DNA of 64,000 nucleotides from Candidatus Nanoarchaeia archaeon (GTDB lineage Archaea > Nanobdellota > Nanobdellia > Woesearchaeales > JACPBV01), in assembly GCA_028279655.1 (NCBI GenBank), contig JANQNH010000018.1, forward strand, positions 124,001 to 188,000, given 5' to 3'. This document shows, one piece after another, positions 50,894 to 60,026 of this stretch; positions within the stretch are counted from its first letter, which is position 1; the number at the start of each line of letters is the position of its first letter. The notes under the pieces were generated by a model. It worked only from the letters and a program-made list of their open reading frames with translations, was not told where the DNA came from and ran no database searches. A program made the translations under genes and the position numbers.

Positions 50894-51277
50894 ATGAACG
50901 AAGAAAAGGTAACTTTGACGATCGATAAGATCATATGGGAGAAATTCAAGAGATATTGTGCTGCAAATGCTTTTAAGATTTCTGGGAAGATACAGCTTTT
51001 ACTTAACGAGGAGATAGAGAGAGGACCAAAGACAAAGAATCTCCTGGATATGTTCAGGGAGATTGTTGAGAAGGAGTCCAAGAGGGATGCTGTCAGGTCA
51101 GAACAGACACACCTCAATACGCAACCTATCGTAAATAGGGATTCTGGATTCCAAAACAATGGAAATCATTACAGGCCTGAAGCAAGGCAGGTTGTGATTG
51201 TTCGTCACGATCCTAAGATGAGGAACGGAGAGAGGGTCCCTACTATCGATCAGCTTATGAAGAGGAGAAATGGTTGA
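50894..51277 (+). CDS. Protein with N-terminal ribbon-helix-helix-like domain
   Basis: 127 residues. The first 45 (EKVTLTIDKIIWEKFKRYCAANAFKISGKIQLLLNEEIER) fit a ribbon-helix-helix DNA-binding fold. The rest is charged and probably disordered (NTQPIVNRDSGFQNNGNHYRPEA), with a basic end (DQLMKRRNG). A TATA element and GGGGGATG are upstream. Possibly a small DNA-binding regulator. No partner gene is evident. Confidence 0.6.
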   Translation: MNEEKVTLTIDKIIWEKFKRYCAANAFKISGKIQLLLNEEIERGPKTKNLLDMFREIVEKESKRDAVRSEQTHLNTQPIVNRDSGFQNNGNHYRPEARQVVIVRHDPKMRNGERVPTIDQLMKRRNG

Positions 51278-51348
51278 ATCTTTTTGTGGCGTATATAGCT
51301 AGGTTAGCTTCTACGCAGTTTGTTCTAGAGGAGAAGGAATAGATTTTT

Positions 51349-51795
51349 TTATTTTTGTTTTATTTCCTGATGGGCTTCTAAAACATTTCTACCCAAAAGA
51401 CCTATATGTGGACCATATAATTTATTATTTGATGCTTCAATCTGCATGTTCTTATATTTTTCCCAATCTTCATGGGATAGTATCTCCTGAGATAGTCCTC
51501 TTTTTATCCTTACTTGTAAGCCAGAATATGCATCAGCATTTACCCTTTCCTGTGTTAACAAATTTAGTTGCATAATAACAGAGGCCAGAGAGAGGCTAGT
51601 TGGATTATTAACCATCAAATTTTCCAATAGGGTTCTTATTGCAGGATTTTTGGGATTTTTAACATGGGACAGCATCTTTTCAAGTTTCCTTGCATGATCT
51701 CTGATATATACTATCCTAGGCCCTTCATACTTTTTTCTAACTCTTTCTTTTGACAAATAATTCCCTGCAGATTGGAGAGGATCAGGCCAGAACAT
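51349..51795 (-). CDS. Unknown protein following the lipoprotein gene
   Basis: 148 residues from the ATG opening MFWPDPLQSAGNYL; a GTG at 51813 overlapping the lipoprotein stop is a possible earlier start. Mostly helical, basic, no membrane segment: KLEKMLSHVKNPKNPAIRTLLENLM, SLASVIMQLNLLTQERVNADAY. Not recognised. Same strand as the lipoprotein and zinc-ribbon genes, so probably one operon. Confidence 0.55.
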   Translation of the reverse strand: MFWPDPLQSAGNYLSKERVRKKYEGPRIVYIRDHARKLEKMLSHVKNPKNPAIRTLLENLMVNNPTSLSLASVIMQLNLLTQERVNADAYSGLQVRIKRGLSQEILSHEDWEKYKNMQIEASNNKLYGPHIGLLGRNVLEAHQEIKQK

Positions 51796-51812
51796 TTTAT
51801 TTAAAAGAAACA

Positions 51813-53084
51813 CTATTTTAAAGGTGTCACTTTTTGTGGAGATTTTACTGGTTCGTTTCCCGTAAGGTCTAAAATTTCATAGTGTAGTTTACAGGCAATA
51901 TCATAGGTCATCTTTTTCATATGATTAAAATCCCTTTCATGCCTATTGCTATCCGAATTTGAGTCTTTCTCAAGCGATTCTGTTTGTTTAGAAGCTGATC
52001 TGAATATTATTCCACTATTAGATGTTATCTCTCCCAATCCTCTTTCAGTATCCTTACTATTGCTTGTTTCATTCTCGATATGTGTAATGAGATCTACTAT
52101 AGACTCATTACCAATACCAGCATAAGATATTTCACATTTAGTAATTACAGCTATGTAATTATGTCCTAATTCTCGTACTTTTTTATCTAGTTTATCAATA
52201 CATTCTGTTGTTACTCTTTGTTTTGCTTGGTTATGGTACAATCCATCAAGTTTAGACATTTCTTCTGAATCAATCCTTAGGTCTCTAATGAGACTATAAC
52301 TTAGTTCTCCAGGTATAACTCCACTAGTAATTAAGGTGTATTTCTTATCCGTCGGGTGAGATTCATAAATTACGCTTCTGTTGCTGTTGATTAAGTCATT
52401 TAGTTTTTGTTGTGAAGCCTTAATTTCATTTGTTTTTTGGTCTTCTAGACGTTTTAGTCTTTGATTTCTTTGTCTTTCCATAGCTTGTTTTTTATCTATA
52501 AGCTCCTGCTTTTTTTGTGTAGCATAACGGTCCAAAATGGGATTAATCGTTGAACTTGGATTTACTTTGGTTTGACTAGCTTCAAAAAGAGCTTGGTAAA
52601 GATCCCTTACTAGTAACTCATACTCTAACCTAGTTTCATCTTTTACTCTCTGAGATCTTGATATGGATACTCCATTTCTTGTTGGGTGAAGATTTCTAGG
52701 TATAGCAGTCCAAGTCCCATTTCCATTATATTTCCAACTTTTTGTACGTATATCTAGCAATACTGTTTCACCATTTTCATCAACTAACTTTACCTTGTCT
52801 CCAATATCCCTTAGGTAACCATTATTATGCGCATCTGTAATGATTATATTTCCGTCCCCACTAGGGATGCTAAATTCTGTTGCATTATCTTGAGAATTCT
52901 TAATCCTGCTTTGTTTGTGTGTTTCCTGAAAATCATCTGTAACCTTGATAGCAGTTATCTCTTTCCCTTTATAATCAAATTCTATAGGTTTGCCTTCAGT
53001 TCTCTTTGGTTTGGAATCACATCCTGCAAGTGCCAAAGCAGCTAGTATCCCTGTTCCCATAATTTTTCTTGTTATACTTCTCAT
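51813..53084 (-). CDS. Predicted lipoprotein with coiled coil
   Basis: 423 residues from the ATG opening MRSITRKIMGTGILAALALAGC, a signal peptide with lipobox. An ATG nine bases earlier is too close to the GGAGG. Near 45-140 is a beta-rich region; 195-240 is a highly charged coiled coil (KKQELIDKKQAMERQRNQRL and onward). A later part (VTTECIDKLDKKVRELGHNYIAVITKCEI) is mixed. No enzyme motif. It would face outside the cell. Between a zinc-ribbon gene (overlapping) and an unknown. Confidence 0.7.
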   Translation of the reverse strand: MRSITRKIMGTGILAALALAGCDSKPKRTEGKPIEFDYKGKEITAIKVTDDFQETHKQSRIKNSQDNATEFSIPSGDGNIIITDAHNNGYLRDIGDKVKLVDENGETVLLDIRTKSWKYNGNGTWTAIPRNLHPTRNGVSISRSQRVKDETRLEYELLVRDLYQALFEASQTKVNPSSTINPILDRYATQKKQELIDKKQAMERQRNQRLKRLEDQKTNEIKASQQKLNDLINSNRSVIYESHPTDKKYTLITSGVIPGELSYSLIRDLRIDSEEMSKLDGLYHNQAKQRVTTECIDKLDKKVRELGHNYIAVITKCEISYAGIGNESIVDLITHIENETSNSKDTERGLGEITSNSGIIFRSASKQTESLEKDSNSDSNRHERDFNHMKKMTYDIACKLHYEILDLTGNEPVKSPQKVTPLK

Positions 53085-53089
53085 TTGAA

Positions 53090-53206
53090 TCATTCCTCCT
53101 TGGACTCCCTCATACTAACCAATCCTATTCTCCTCTTACACTGAGGACATTCTTTTGGGTTTTCTACCCTTTCTTCCCATTCATAATCACAAGTGTTGCA
53201 TTTCAT
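53090..53206 (-). CDS. 38-residue zinc-ribbon protein
   Basis: MKCNTCDYEWEERVENPKEC is followed by PQCKRR: two CxxC pairs spaced for a zinc ribbon of the rubredoxin-like or FmdB-like kind. It ends with TGA overlapping an ATG of the lipoprotein gene region (ATGA). The upstream sequence is AAGTGAAG. Too small to assign function. Confidence 0.6.
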   Translation of the reverse strand: MKCNTCDYEWEERVENPKECPQCKRRIGLVSMRESKEE

Positions 53207-53310
53207 CTTCACTTTAAAGTAGTTAATTTATAATAAATATATAAAATATTTTACCTAATTTTAGTTCAAAAAAGTAAAATTTATATATTATATTACCTTT
53301 ATGATTTAAA

Positions 53311-54264
53311 ATGCCTATAAAACTAGATGTTAAGGATAAAAAGATACTTCACCAGTTAGATATAAATTGCAGACAGTCAAATAGTCAAATAGGAAGGAAA
53401 GTTGGGTTGAGTAAGGGTGTTGTTAATTATCGAATTAAAGAATTGGAAAGGAAAGGACTTATACAATCATATTATACCATAGTAAACATAGCAAAACTTG
53501 GATATACATACACTCGTTTTTATTTTAATTTTCATAGTTTGACTAAAGAGAAATATAATGAGATTATCTTATTTTTTAAAAAAATTCCAAATTTGAACTG
53601 GTTGGGCGATGGGGAGGGCGAGTGGGAATTTGCTGCTGTTTTCCTTACGAGAAATGTACTTGAGATAAATGAGATTTATGAAAAGATAATCGAAAGATAT
53701 AGTGAATACATTGTAGATAAAGAAATAAGTCCTGCAACAAGAGTTACTCTTTTTTATCAAAGATATGCATATATAAACAATGACACCACCCCCACCATAT
53801 TGGCAGGTTCTGATAAATCAGATATGCTTTCAGAAAAAGATATGTTAATAATTAAGACATTGCAGGAGAATACTAAGATAAGAATTCAGGAAATATCCAA
53901 GAGAGTTGGTTTAACTCCTAAAATGGTTACAGCAAAAATAAACAAGCTTGTAAAAAATAAGTTCATTCTGGGATTTAGATTCCAATTAAATCATATATTA
54001 TTGGGGTTTGATTATTATCATATATATTTTAGATTACAAAATATCAACGATAAAATTAAAAAAAGCTTTATTGAACTGCTTACATCAATAAAAAATGTTT
54101 TTTATATTACTGAATCTTATGGAAAATATGATGTTGAATGTGAGTTTATTGTAAAGTCCCAAAACGAATTATACGATATCATAAATGATATTAAATACAA
54201 GTTGCCGGGCTTGATCAGAACTTATAAGTCGGCACTTATTTATAAGGTATACAGGGCATTCTAG
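53311..54264 (+). CDS. Double Lrp/AsnC-type regulator
   Basis: 317 residues made of two Lrp-like halves. HTH 1: LDVKDKKILHQLDINCRQSNSQIGRKVGLSKGVVNYRIKELERKG; HTH 2 from about 175: LSEKDMLIIKTLQENTKIRIQEISKRVGLTPKMVTAKINKLVKN. Each is followed by a RAM-like ligand domain. Fused tandem Lrp proteins occur in archaea. Ligand unknown. Transcribed towards the methyltransferase-like gene, ending one base before its stop. Confidence 0.85.
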   Translation: MPIKLDVKDKKILHQLDINCRQSNSQIGRKVGLSKGVVNYRIKELERKGLIQSYYTIVNIAKLGYTYTRFYFNFHSLTKEKYNEIILFFKKIPNLNWLGDGEGEWEFAAVFLTRNVLEINEIYEKIIERYSEYIVDKEISPATRVTLFYQRYAYINNDTTPTILAGSDKSDMLSEKDMLIIKTLQENTKIRIQEISKRVGLTPKMVTAKINKLVKNKFILGFRFQLNHILLGFDYYHIYFRLQNINDKIKKSFIELLTSIKNVFYITESYGKYDVECEFIVKSQNELYDIINDIKYKLPGLIRTYKSALIYKVYRAF

Positions 54265-54265
54265 A

Positions 54266-55777
54266 TTATTTGTATAAAATAGCATGAGCAGTTTCTGGAA
54301 CACCCAATGTTCTATGATCTAAAATCTGGAGATTTCCTATTATGGATAAATCCTTTAAACCTTCATTACTATATCTCATCGAATTTGTAAGGATTATTAT
54401 CGTACCTTCTTTTAAAACTATTTCTCTTCCTTCATATTTAACAGTTTCTCCATATTGATTTCTTAGATTATAATCTTCTTTTATTCGTATCCCAATTTTT
54501 ATTTTGAGATTATCTTTAGTGCTTCTTTCTTTTATAACTACTCTTTCATAATTTTCTGGAGGTATAAAAAGCATTTCTCTTATCTGGTACTCATTAAATG
54601 CAATGTCTCTTTCTCCAATGTAATTGGTCTGAAGCTCTTTTCTATGGGTTTTAAGTGGGACATCAACAATAATTCTTAAATCATTATTGGGGAAATTTTT
54701 ATTTAGACGTCCTAATTGCCTAATATAGGCTTGTTGTATTTCTAAAGGTAGGTTTTGGATCATATTTTTTAGTAATATGTAGTGTGTGGTTTTGGATTGG
54801 ATTTCTGGTCCTAACAGTTCCGATAATCTTCCTGATAGGATATCTCTTCTAACAATTTTCCCATAGGGAGTAACACACCTTTTTCCGAGTATTTCCCCAA
54901 TTTTAGTAGAATCACTTGAATCATATAAAACAAAACTGGTTCTATCTCTAGGTGTACTTTTAATAAAATGCCAGAGGTTCTTAAATTTATTATCCTGCAA
55001 TTGCGCTAAGAAAACTAATTCTGTCAAGCCTGTTCCTGCACCTAAAAATAGGCCTTTAATATTGGGATTCCTAGGATCAGAAATGCTATTTCTTGCCAAA
55101 GCCTCAAGTAAAGCCCTATTTTGTCTCCCTATTCCATATCCATCTGACATTTCTTCCAATGACCAGTTTAATGTTTGGATGGGAGAACTGTACAAATCAT
55201 GTCTTGAAATTTCAATTTCAGTTTGGCCATTTAAGACTTGTTCAGTGATATCTCCAATAATATTTTTTCTTGTATTTATCCTGTCTTTGATCAGTCTTCC
55301 TAATTCTTCTTCAGAAGGTTCAGCTGTACCTATCATCCATACTGCATTTATTGTATCATAAAAACTTCTTCGTTGCCTGAAGAATTCTGGAATCACCTGT
55401 AGCATCTTTTCTCTGTATACTCTGAAAAAGTTCAAAAGATCTTCCTGATTTGCTCCATTAAATCTTAGGTCAGCATCAACTGGAAGTTTGTATCTTATCG
55501 CTTTTACCATTTCTCCAAATTCTTCTAGATAAGTTAAAGCTTTATAGGGTCCATTATCTGCATCATAAAATAAACTTCTTGCAACTTGAATTGCTTGTAA
55601 TGGTAAATCTTTCATAAAATCCCTATGACGATGAACATCTAGAAAACTATCAAAATTATGTTCTATATTCGATTCCAAATCTACTTTATCAGGACTCATA
55701 GTTGCTGATTCAAGAGTATCTAAAACTAAGGTCATTCTTTCAATAAGAAAGAAAATAGTGCTTATAAACTTTTCCAT
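54266..55777 (-). CDS. SAM-methyltransferase-like protein
   Basis: 503 residues. The first 230 are helical and unrecognised. At about 247 is GLFLGAGTGLTELVFLAQL, a glycine-rich Rossmann motif I of SAM-dependent methyltransferases, followed by FVLYDSSDSTKIGEI (acidic after strand 2) and HYILLKNMIQNLP. The layout resembles the histidine-specific/EgtD-type group, but I cannot assign a substrate. C-terminal 110 residues are beta-rich, possibly a separate domain. Divergent from the membrane-anchored acidic protein. Confidence 0.6.
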   Translation of the reverse strand: MEKFISTIFFLIERMTLVLDTLESATMSPDKVDLESNIEHNFDSFLDVHRHRDFMKDLPLQAIQVARSLFYDADNGPYKALTYLEEFGEMVKAIRYKLPVDADLRFNGANQEDLLNFFRVYREKMLQVIPEFFRQRRSFYDTINAVWMIGTAEPSEEELGRLIKDRINTRKNIIGDITEQVLNGQTEIEISRHDLYSSPIQTLNWSLEEMSDGYGIGRQNRALLEALARNSISDPRNPNIKGLFLGAGTGLTELVFLAQLQDNKFKNLWHFIKSTPRDRTSFVLYDSSDSTKIGEILGKRCVTPYGKIVRRDILSGRLSELLGPEIQSKTTHYILLKNMIQNLPLEIQQAYIRQLGRLNKNFPNNDLRIIVDVPLKTHRKELQTNYIGERDIAFNEYQIREMLFIPPENYERVVIKERSTKDNLKIKIGIRIKEDYNLRNQYGETVKYEGREIVLKEGTIIILTNSMRYSNEGLKDLSIIGNLQILDHRTLGVPETAHAILYK

Positions 55778-55857
55778 TTTATAACTACTATAGAGTAACT
55801 ATCGATTAATTTTGTTGAATAAATACATTTAAATATATCTTTCTGTATTATGTCAAT

Positions 55858-56529
55858 ATGTCAAAAAAAGGGATGGGCTGGTTACTTTGGGTTTTAATAG
55901 TTGTTGTGATTCTTATATTGGTCTTCTTTGGAGGTTATCTTGTCTACCATTACTTTTTCGATGACATGGTTGTTGGAGAGGATGCTCCTGCTGAAAGGAA
56001 GGATTCAGAGGCTCCGGCAGAGGTTGATGATGGACCTGACTCTGGTGAAGGTGGTAGAGAACTGGAAGGGGGGGATGGAGGAGATGTAGGAGGGGGTGGC
56101 GGTGTTGAAGAAGGCTCTGAAGCAGGATCCGAAGACGAGATAGAGCAGGAGACCTTGCAAGAGTTTGTAGAACCTTCTGCTTCGTTTGAGCTTCTGGATT
56201 TTGATTATGAGATTGTGGAAGATGATCTGGTTAAGATTACGAGCATAGAATATACTGTATATAACCTTAATATAGCTTCTATCGGTCTTGACATTCTTCT
56301 ATATCTGTATGATGATGAAGATGATGATTCACAGAAGGGCTTTGTGAGAGATCAGGTTAGGGTAGGTATGCTTCAGTACGGAGAAGACATAACTGAGACA
56401 TCTGAAGTAAGTGCATATTACAGGGGGAACCTAGATACAGAGAAGGTCTTTAAGGTTACTCTTATCGGATATCTCTTTGACCAGAGCTATAACTTAGGCC
56501 ATATATCTGATGAGTACCTTTTTGAATGA
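55858..56529 (+). CDS. Membrane-anchored protein with acidic Gly-rich linker
   Basis: 223 residues: hydrophobic anchor at 8-30 (GWLLWVLIVVVILILVFFGG), then a low-complexity linker of Glu, Asp, Gly and Ser (about 40-100), and a beta-rich domain (about 108-223, SFELLDFDYEIVEDDLVKITSIEYTV) outside the cell. Layout fits an archaeal surface or pilus-associated protein, with no family recognised. The stop abuts the ACT gene stop with no gap. Confidence 0.65.
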   Translation: MSKKGMGWLLWVLIVVVILILVFFGGYLVYHYFFDDMVVGEDAPAERKDSEAPAEVDDGPDSGEGGRELEGGDGGDVGGGGGVEEGSEAGSEDEIEQETLQEFVEPSASFELLDFDYEIVEDDLVKITSIEYTVYNLNIASIGLDILLYLYDDEDDDSQKGFVRDQVRVGMLQYGEDITETSEVSAYYRGNLDTEKVFKVTLIGYLFDQSYNLGHISDEYLFE

Positions 56530-57219
56530 TCAATCAGAACAGAGGTTGTTAACTACTTCGAATGCTTTTAGGATATCTTTCTCGTCTACGATGATTATAT
56601 GCTCGTTAGAACATATCAGTGCATCTATGATGCTTATGTCGTTCTCTGCCAGTTCGTTCGAGATTGAAGAGAAAACTCCAGGGGTTTTTTCCAGCTCCTT
56701 TGGGTAGATCATCTCTACCATGCTAATGTTTTTGTTGGAGTCTATAATATCCTGCCTCTTGAACTCGTTTGTCATCTTGCTATAACTCTTCTTGTCAAAG
56801 ATAATCCTGAAAAGTTTTGATCCTTCCAGTATCCTTAAGACCTCTCCTCCTTCGAAATCTATTCCCGGCAGGATCCTCCCTAACTTTTGGGTTACATCTT
56901 CATTCTTCTTTAAGGATAGCAGGGCCATCTTGGTGATTGCCCTTACTTCTGCTTTCTTAAGTATCGAATAGACGTCTCTTGAATCCTGTTTTTTTGTGGT
57001 ACTGTACCTTCTTAATGCGCTTATGACAGAGTCAATTGACACCTTTATCTTATATTTGTTTATTATGTAGTTTGCAGCTGCCCTTAGGTTGAGGATTCCT
57101 CTTGAGATGTCTTTCTTCAGGGCGATGTCTGTGTCGATTATCTTCCAGACGAACTCTCTAATGTTGTTTATCTTCTTTTTAATCATTTCTTTTGTCCTTG
57201 CTTTTAGTGAATGTGTCAT
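56530..57219 (-). CDS. ACT-domain protein with N-terminal helical domain
   Basis: 229 residues, distant homologue of 8618-9283: N-terminal DISRGILNLRAAANYIINKYKIKVSIDSVISALRRY, then ACT-like parts ending TPGVFSSISNELAENDISIIDALIC and a glycine-free loop. It is convergent with the acidic membrane protein and divergent from serA 140 bp away, so an amino-acid (serine?) sensing role is possible. No catalytic domain. Function inferred only from the ACT fold. Confidence 0.75.
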   Translation of the reverse strand: MTHSLKARTKEMIKKKINNIREFVWKIIDTDIALKKDISRGILNLRAAANYIINKYKIKVSIDSVISALRRYSTTKKQDSRDVYSILKKAEVRAITKMALLSLKKNEDVTQKLGRILPGIDFEGGEVLRILEGSKLFRIIFDKKSYSKMTNEFKRQDIIDSNKNISMVEMIYPKELEKTPGVFSSISNELAENDISIIDALICSNEHIIIVDEKDILKAFEVVNNLCSD

Positions 57220-57358
57220 TTTTTATAAATTTAACTGATTTTTGTCAAATTTTTTTGTTTTTTGAAAAATATGTCACAGCGTTTTTAAAGTATCTTGGAG
57301 TTACTGGTGCGGGGCTGATAGATTAATATATTGTGAATAATTGATGGAGGGGATTGTT

Positions 57359-58981
57359 ATGGCAAAGGTTTTGATTGCTGATAAGGCTGCAGCAGGTGCT
57401 GTTAGTGCAGCTAGGCAGATTCTTCAGGAAGCAGGTCTTGGGGTTGAGTATTTGAAGAATGGTCCTAAGGAGATTGATGAACTTGAGCCAGGGCCTCTGG
57501 AAAAAAGATTAGGTGGAGTGAAGTATATCATTGGGAGGAGCGGATTTAGAACTGTAGGAGAAGGACATAAATTTGTCGATGCTGCTAATGATCTTTCACT
57601 GGTAGTCAGGGCCGGTTCAGGCACCAATAACCATGATGGGGACTATCTTGTCCGGAAAAATGTTATCCTTGAGAATACGCCTGGGAGAAATGCTAATGCT
57701 GTTGCTGAGCTAGCCTTAGCTTATGTCTTAGCAGGAGCAAGGAACGTTGTTCAAGCTGATAGGTCTATGAGGAGAGGGGATTTTCAGAGGAGCAGATTTG
57801 CGGGCAGGGAGGTTAGAGGGAGTACCCTGGGTATTGTTGGATACGGGAATATTGGAAGGATGCTAACGGAGAAAGCAAAGGCACTAGGCATGGAGGTTTT
57901 GGTATATGATCCTATGGTCTCTGAGGACGTAATCTCAAAAGGCGGAGCGCGTAAGGTTGAATTAAAGGAATGTTTTTCATCTAGTGATTACGTGAGTCTG
58001 CATATACCTGCAAATGGCAATCAGGGATTGGTTAATTCAGCAATTCTTGGTTCTATGAAAGAGGACGCTATGCTGATAAATACAGCGAGAGCCGAGGTTG
58101 TCGATCAAGAAGCAATATTAAAACATATCCAAAGCAATCGGTCTTTTCGATATGCTGTTGATGTTCATAGTGCAGATGTTGAGAAGAATGGCAGACCCAG
58201 TCCTTTTGTTGCTTCTAACACTGATCAGATTATCATAACTCCCCATCTTGGGGCATCAACCGGGGAGGCTAATCTAGAGGCCTTGACACAGGCTGCAAGA
58301 CAGGTTGTTGCCTACCATAGCGATGGACGGATTGAGAATGCAGTTAATTATGTTGAGATACCTGATGATCAAAAAGGATATATTCCTCTTGCCCAGGCCT
58401 TGGGAGCTTTTGGGGCTTCTCTTACAAAAGGGAAAAATGTTAAAGTAATGAAACTGAGATACTCAGGGGATTTAGCTGGTAAAAATACAGATGGATTGAC
58501 AAATTATGTAGTAAGTAGATTACTGCAGGATTCTGTAGATGGTGTAACACCTATGAATGCGGGGGTGATAGCTGCGGAGAACGGGCTAGGATTGAGCCAA
58601 GAGACGTCGGAGGCGACTAATGGGTATACAAACAAGATGAATTTTGAGATTGAGACTGATAAAGGAAAGACCAATGTTGCTGGAACAATGTTTGGCGATA
58701 CGCATCTGAGGATAGTTGAGGTTGATGGAGTTAAGTTGGAATTTGAGCCTGGAGATAATATGGCAGTCATCAGGCATGATAATACTCCTGGGATGATAGG
58801 TTATATTGGAACAGCTTTGAGTGAAGCTGGGATCAATATTCATGCCCTTACTACTGCACCGAACGAAGACTATGCTATTACAGTATTAAGAGCAGACCAG
58901 CCATTAGAAGGGGGAGCCTTGGAGTCTATTAGTGCTAAGTTGGGAACTAAGATGGCATATATGGCTCCGATTCAACTTTAG
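57359..58981 (+). CDS. serA: D-3-phosphoglycerate dehydrogenase
   Basis: 540 residues from ATG at 57359, 7 bases after GGAGGGG; an in-frame ATG at 57341 or 57344 precedes the ribosome site. Oxidises 3-phosphoglycerate, the first step of serine synthesis. NAD motif TLGIVGYGNIGRML, Arg in LINTARAEVVD, Glu near TGEANLEAL, catalytic His in ITPHLGASTGE. Then the ASB-type domain (about 320-450) and a C-terminal ACT domain (HDNTPGMIGYIGTALSEAGINIHAL). Full length. Followed by a 10-bp hairpin. Confidence 0.96.
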   Translation: MAKVLIADKAAAGAVSAARQILQEAGLGVEYLKNGPKEIDELEPGPLEKRLGGVKYIIGRSGFRTVGEGHKFVDAANDLSLVVRAGSGTNNHDGDYLVRKNVILENTPGRNANAVAELALAYVLAGARNVVQADRSMRRGDFQRSRFAGREVRGSTLGIVGYGNIGRMLTEKAKALGMEVLVYDPMVSEDVISKGGARKVELKECFSSSDYVSLHIPANGNQGLVNSAILGSMKEDAMLINTARAEVVDQEAILKHIQSNRSFRYAVDVHSADVEKNGRPSPFVASNTDQIIITPHLGASTGEANLEALTQAARQVVAYHSDGRIENAVNYVEIPDDQKGYIPLAQALGAFGASLTKGKNVKVMKLRYSGDLAGKNTDGLTNYVVSRLLQDSVDGVTPMNAGVIAAENGLGLSQETSEATNGYTNKMNFEIETDKGKTNVAGTMFGDTHLRIVEVDGVKLEFEPGDNMAVIRHDNTPGMIGYIGTALSEAGINIHALTTAPNEDYAITVLRADQPLEGGALESISAKLGTKMAYMAPIQL

Positions 58982-59037
58982 AAATAAGCGCGCCCAGGAG
59001 GATTCCCACGTAAGGATTTCATCCGATACACCCCTGT

Positions 59038-59068
59038 AGGCTATTACTCACTCTGTTCGTAATAGCCT
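59038..59068 (+). terminator. Hairpin after serA
   Basis: AGGCTATTAC (59038-59047) and GTAATAGCCT (59059-59068) are perfect 10-bp arms with an 11-base loop. It lies 57 bases after the serA stop and before tRNA-Arg on the opposite strand. No T-run follows; it may be a terminator or an mRNA 3' structure. The region 58990-59030 also contains a weaker GGATT/CATCC structure. Confidence 0.5.
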
Positions 59069-59115
59069 GTCTCAACTTGATGCTGATTTAAGGTTGCGAA
59101 GGATGGAAGAAAAAA

Positions 59116-59203
59116 CGCGCCTGCGAAGATTCGAACTCCGGGCCTAATGCTCTCTTCGTATTGTTAGGAGGCATTCGCTCTATCCAAGCTGAGCTACAGG
59201 CGC
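59116..59203 (-). tRNA. tRNA-Arg(CCU) with 13-nt intron
   Basis: On the minus strand: acceptor GCGCCTG with CAGGCGC, D stem GCTC/GAGC, anticodon stem AATGC/GCATT, loop CTCCTAA giving anticodon CCU, then a 13-base insertion (CAATACGAAGAGA) before the 3' stem, T arm CGGAG-TTCGAAT-CTTCG. The discriminator is G (59116), as usual for archaeal tRNA-Arg. No encoded CCA. An intron after position 37 or 38 is canonical for archaea. A T-run follows the gene. Confidence 0.9.
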
Positions 59204-59236
59204 ATATAGGGGAAAAATTGTTAAGAATTTATAAAG

Positions 59237-59863
59237 TTATTCCAAAACAGCTTTGACATCAGCCACTATCTCATCAAGTTGTTTTGCAGCGTCAATGTCA
59301 GCCAGTAATCCCTTTTCCTGGTAGTACCCTATCAATGGTTCTGTCTGTTCCCTGTATTGCACTAATCTTTTCTTTACAACCTCTTCCTTGTCATCATCCC
59401 TTTGCAGGAGGTCTTCCTCTGGGTGTCCTTCTGGAGGATTTGGCGCGCAGTCTGGATATATGTTATAGATTTTCCCGGTGGATTTTGAGGTTCTTCTTCC
59501 GGTAATCCTATGTATGACCAGGTCGTCTTCTACCTTAAAGTTTATTACTTTGTCTATCTTAACTCCTGATTCTCCTAAGGCGTCTGCCTGAGGTATTGTT
59601 CTTGGGAATCCGTCTAGAATAAAGCCGTTTTTGCAATCGTCTTTCTCTATCCTTTCTTTTAAAAGATTAATAACCAACTCATCTGTAACTAGTTTTCCTG
59701 CATCCATGAATTCCTTTGCTTTTTTTCCTAGTTCTGATCCTTCCTTTACAGCTGCCCTAAGCAGGTCTCCTGTTGAGATCTGGACAATGTTCAGATCGTT
59801 AACTATGTGTTGGGCAATGGTTCCTTTTCCTGCACCTGGTGGACCTAAAAATATCAGATTCAT
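59237..59863 (-). CDS. adk: Adenylate kinase
   Basis: 208 residues of the bacterial-type family: P-loop GPPGAGKGT (7-15), STGDLLR, LDGFPRT, and a LID region [23 protein letters not shown] with only one cysteine, so no zinc LID. Catalyses ATP + AMP = 2 ADP. A GGTGA lies 4 bases before the ATG; the frame opens upstream but runs into the tRNA. The archaeal trimeric AdkA is a different family, so this gene may have been acquired. It lies between two tRNA genes. Confidence 0.94.
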   Translation of the reverse strand: MNLIFLGPPGAGKGTIAQHIVNDLNIVQISTGDLLRAAVKEGSELGKKAKEFMDAGKLVTDELVINLLKERIEKDDCKNGFILDGFPRTIPQADALGESGVKIDKVINFKVEDDLVIHRITGRRTSKSTGKIYNIYPDCAPNPPEGHPEEDLLQRDDDKEEVVKKRLVQYREQTEPLIGYYQEKGLLADIDAAKQLDEIVADVKAVLE

Positions 59864-59887
59864 TTTATCACCTTTTGAATTAAAATA

Positions 59888-59989
59888 AGCCTCCGGAGGG
59901 ATCTGCACCCTCGACCTGCAGATTGCTTGCATATAGCTACAAGTTTCGACGATAAATCCCTGCCGCAATAGCTACTATGCTACGGAGGC
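59888..59989 (-). tRNA. Unusual intron-containing tRNA, isotype not resolved
   Basis: Acceptor GCCTCCG/CGGAGGC, D arm GCA/TGC with A14 and G15, anticodon stem GCAGG/TCTGC, five-base variable loop AGGTC, T arm GAGGG-TGCAGAT-CCCTC, discriminator T. A 36-base stretch lies between the anticodon stems, implying an intron of about 29, which contains a CTTGTA/TGCAAG hairpin. For a single intron no splice gives U33: A would be at 33. The T loop has G at 55 and 58. Degenerate, or an unusual tRNA. No CCA encoded. Confidence 0.7.
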
Positions 59990-60026
59990 ATATGGAATAC
60001 AAAAAATCATAGTTCCTTTAAAAAGT

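Noticed and set aside
58985-59035. Additional tRNA (class II) remnant
   Set aside because: On the minus strand the part GGATTTCATCC and the GC-rich end resemble a tRNA variable arm and acceptor, but no matching 5' acceptor strand or T loop is present.
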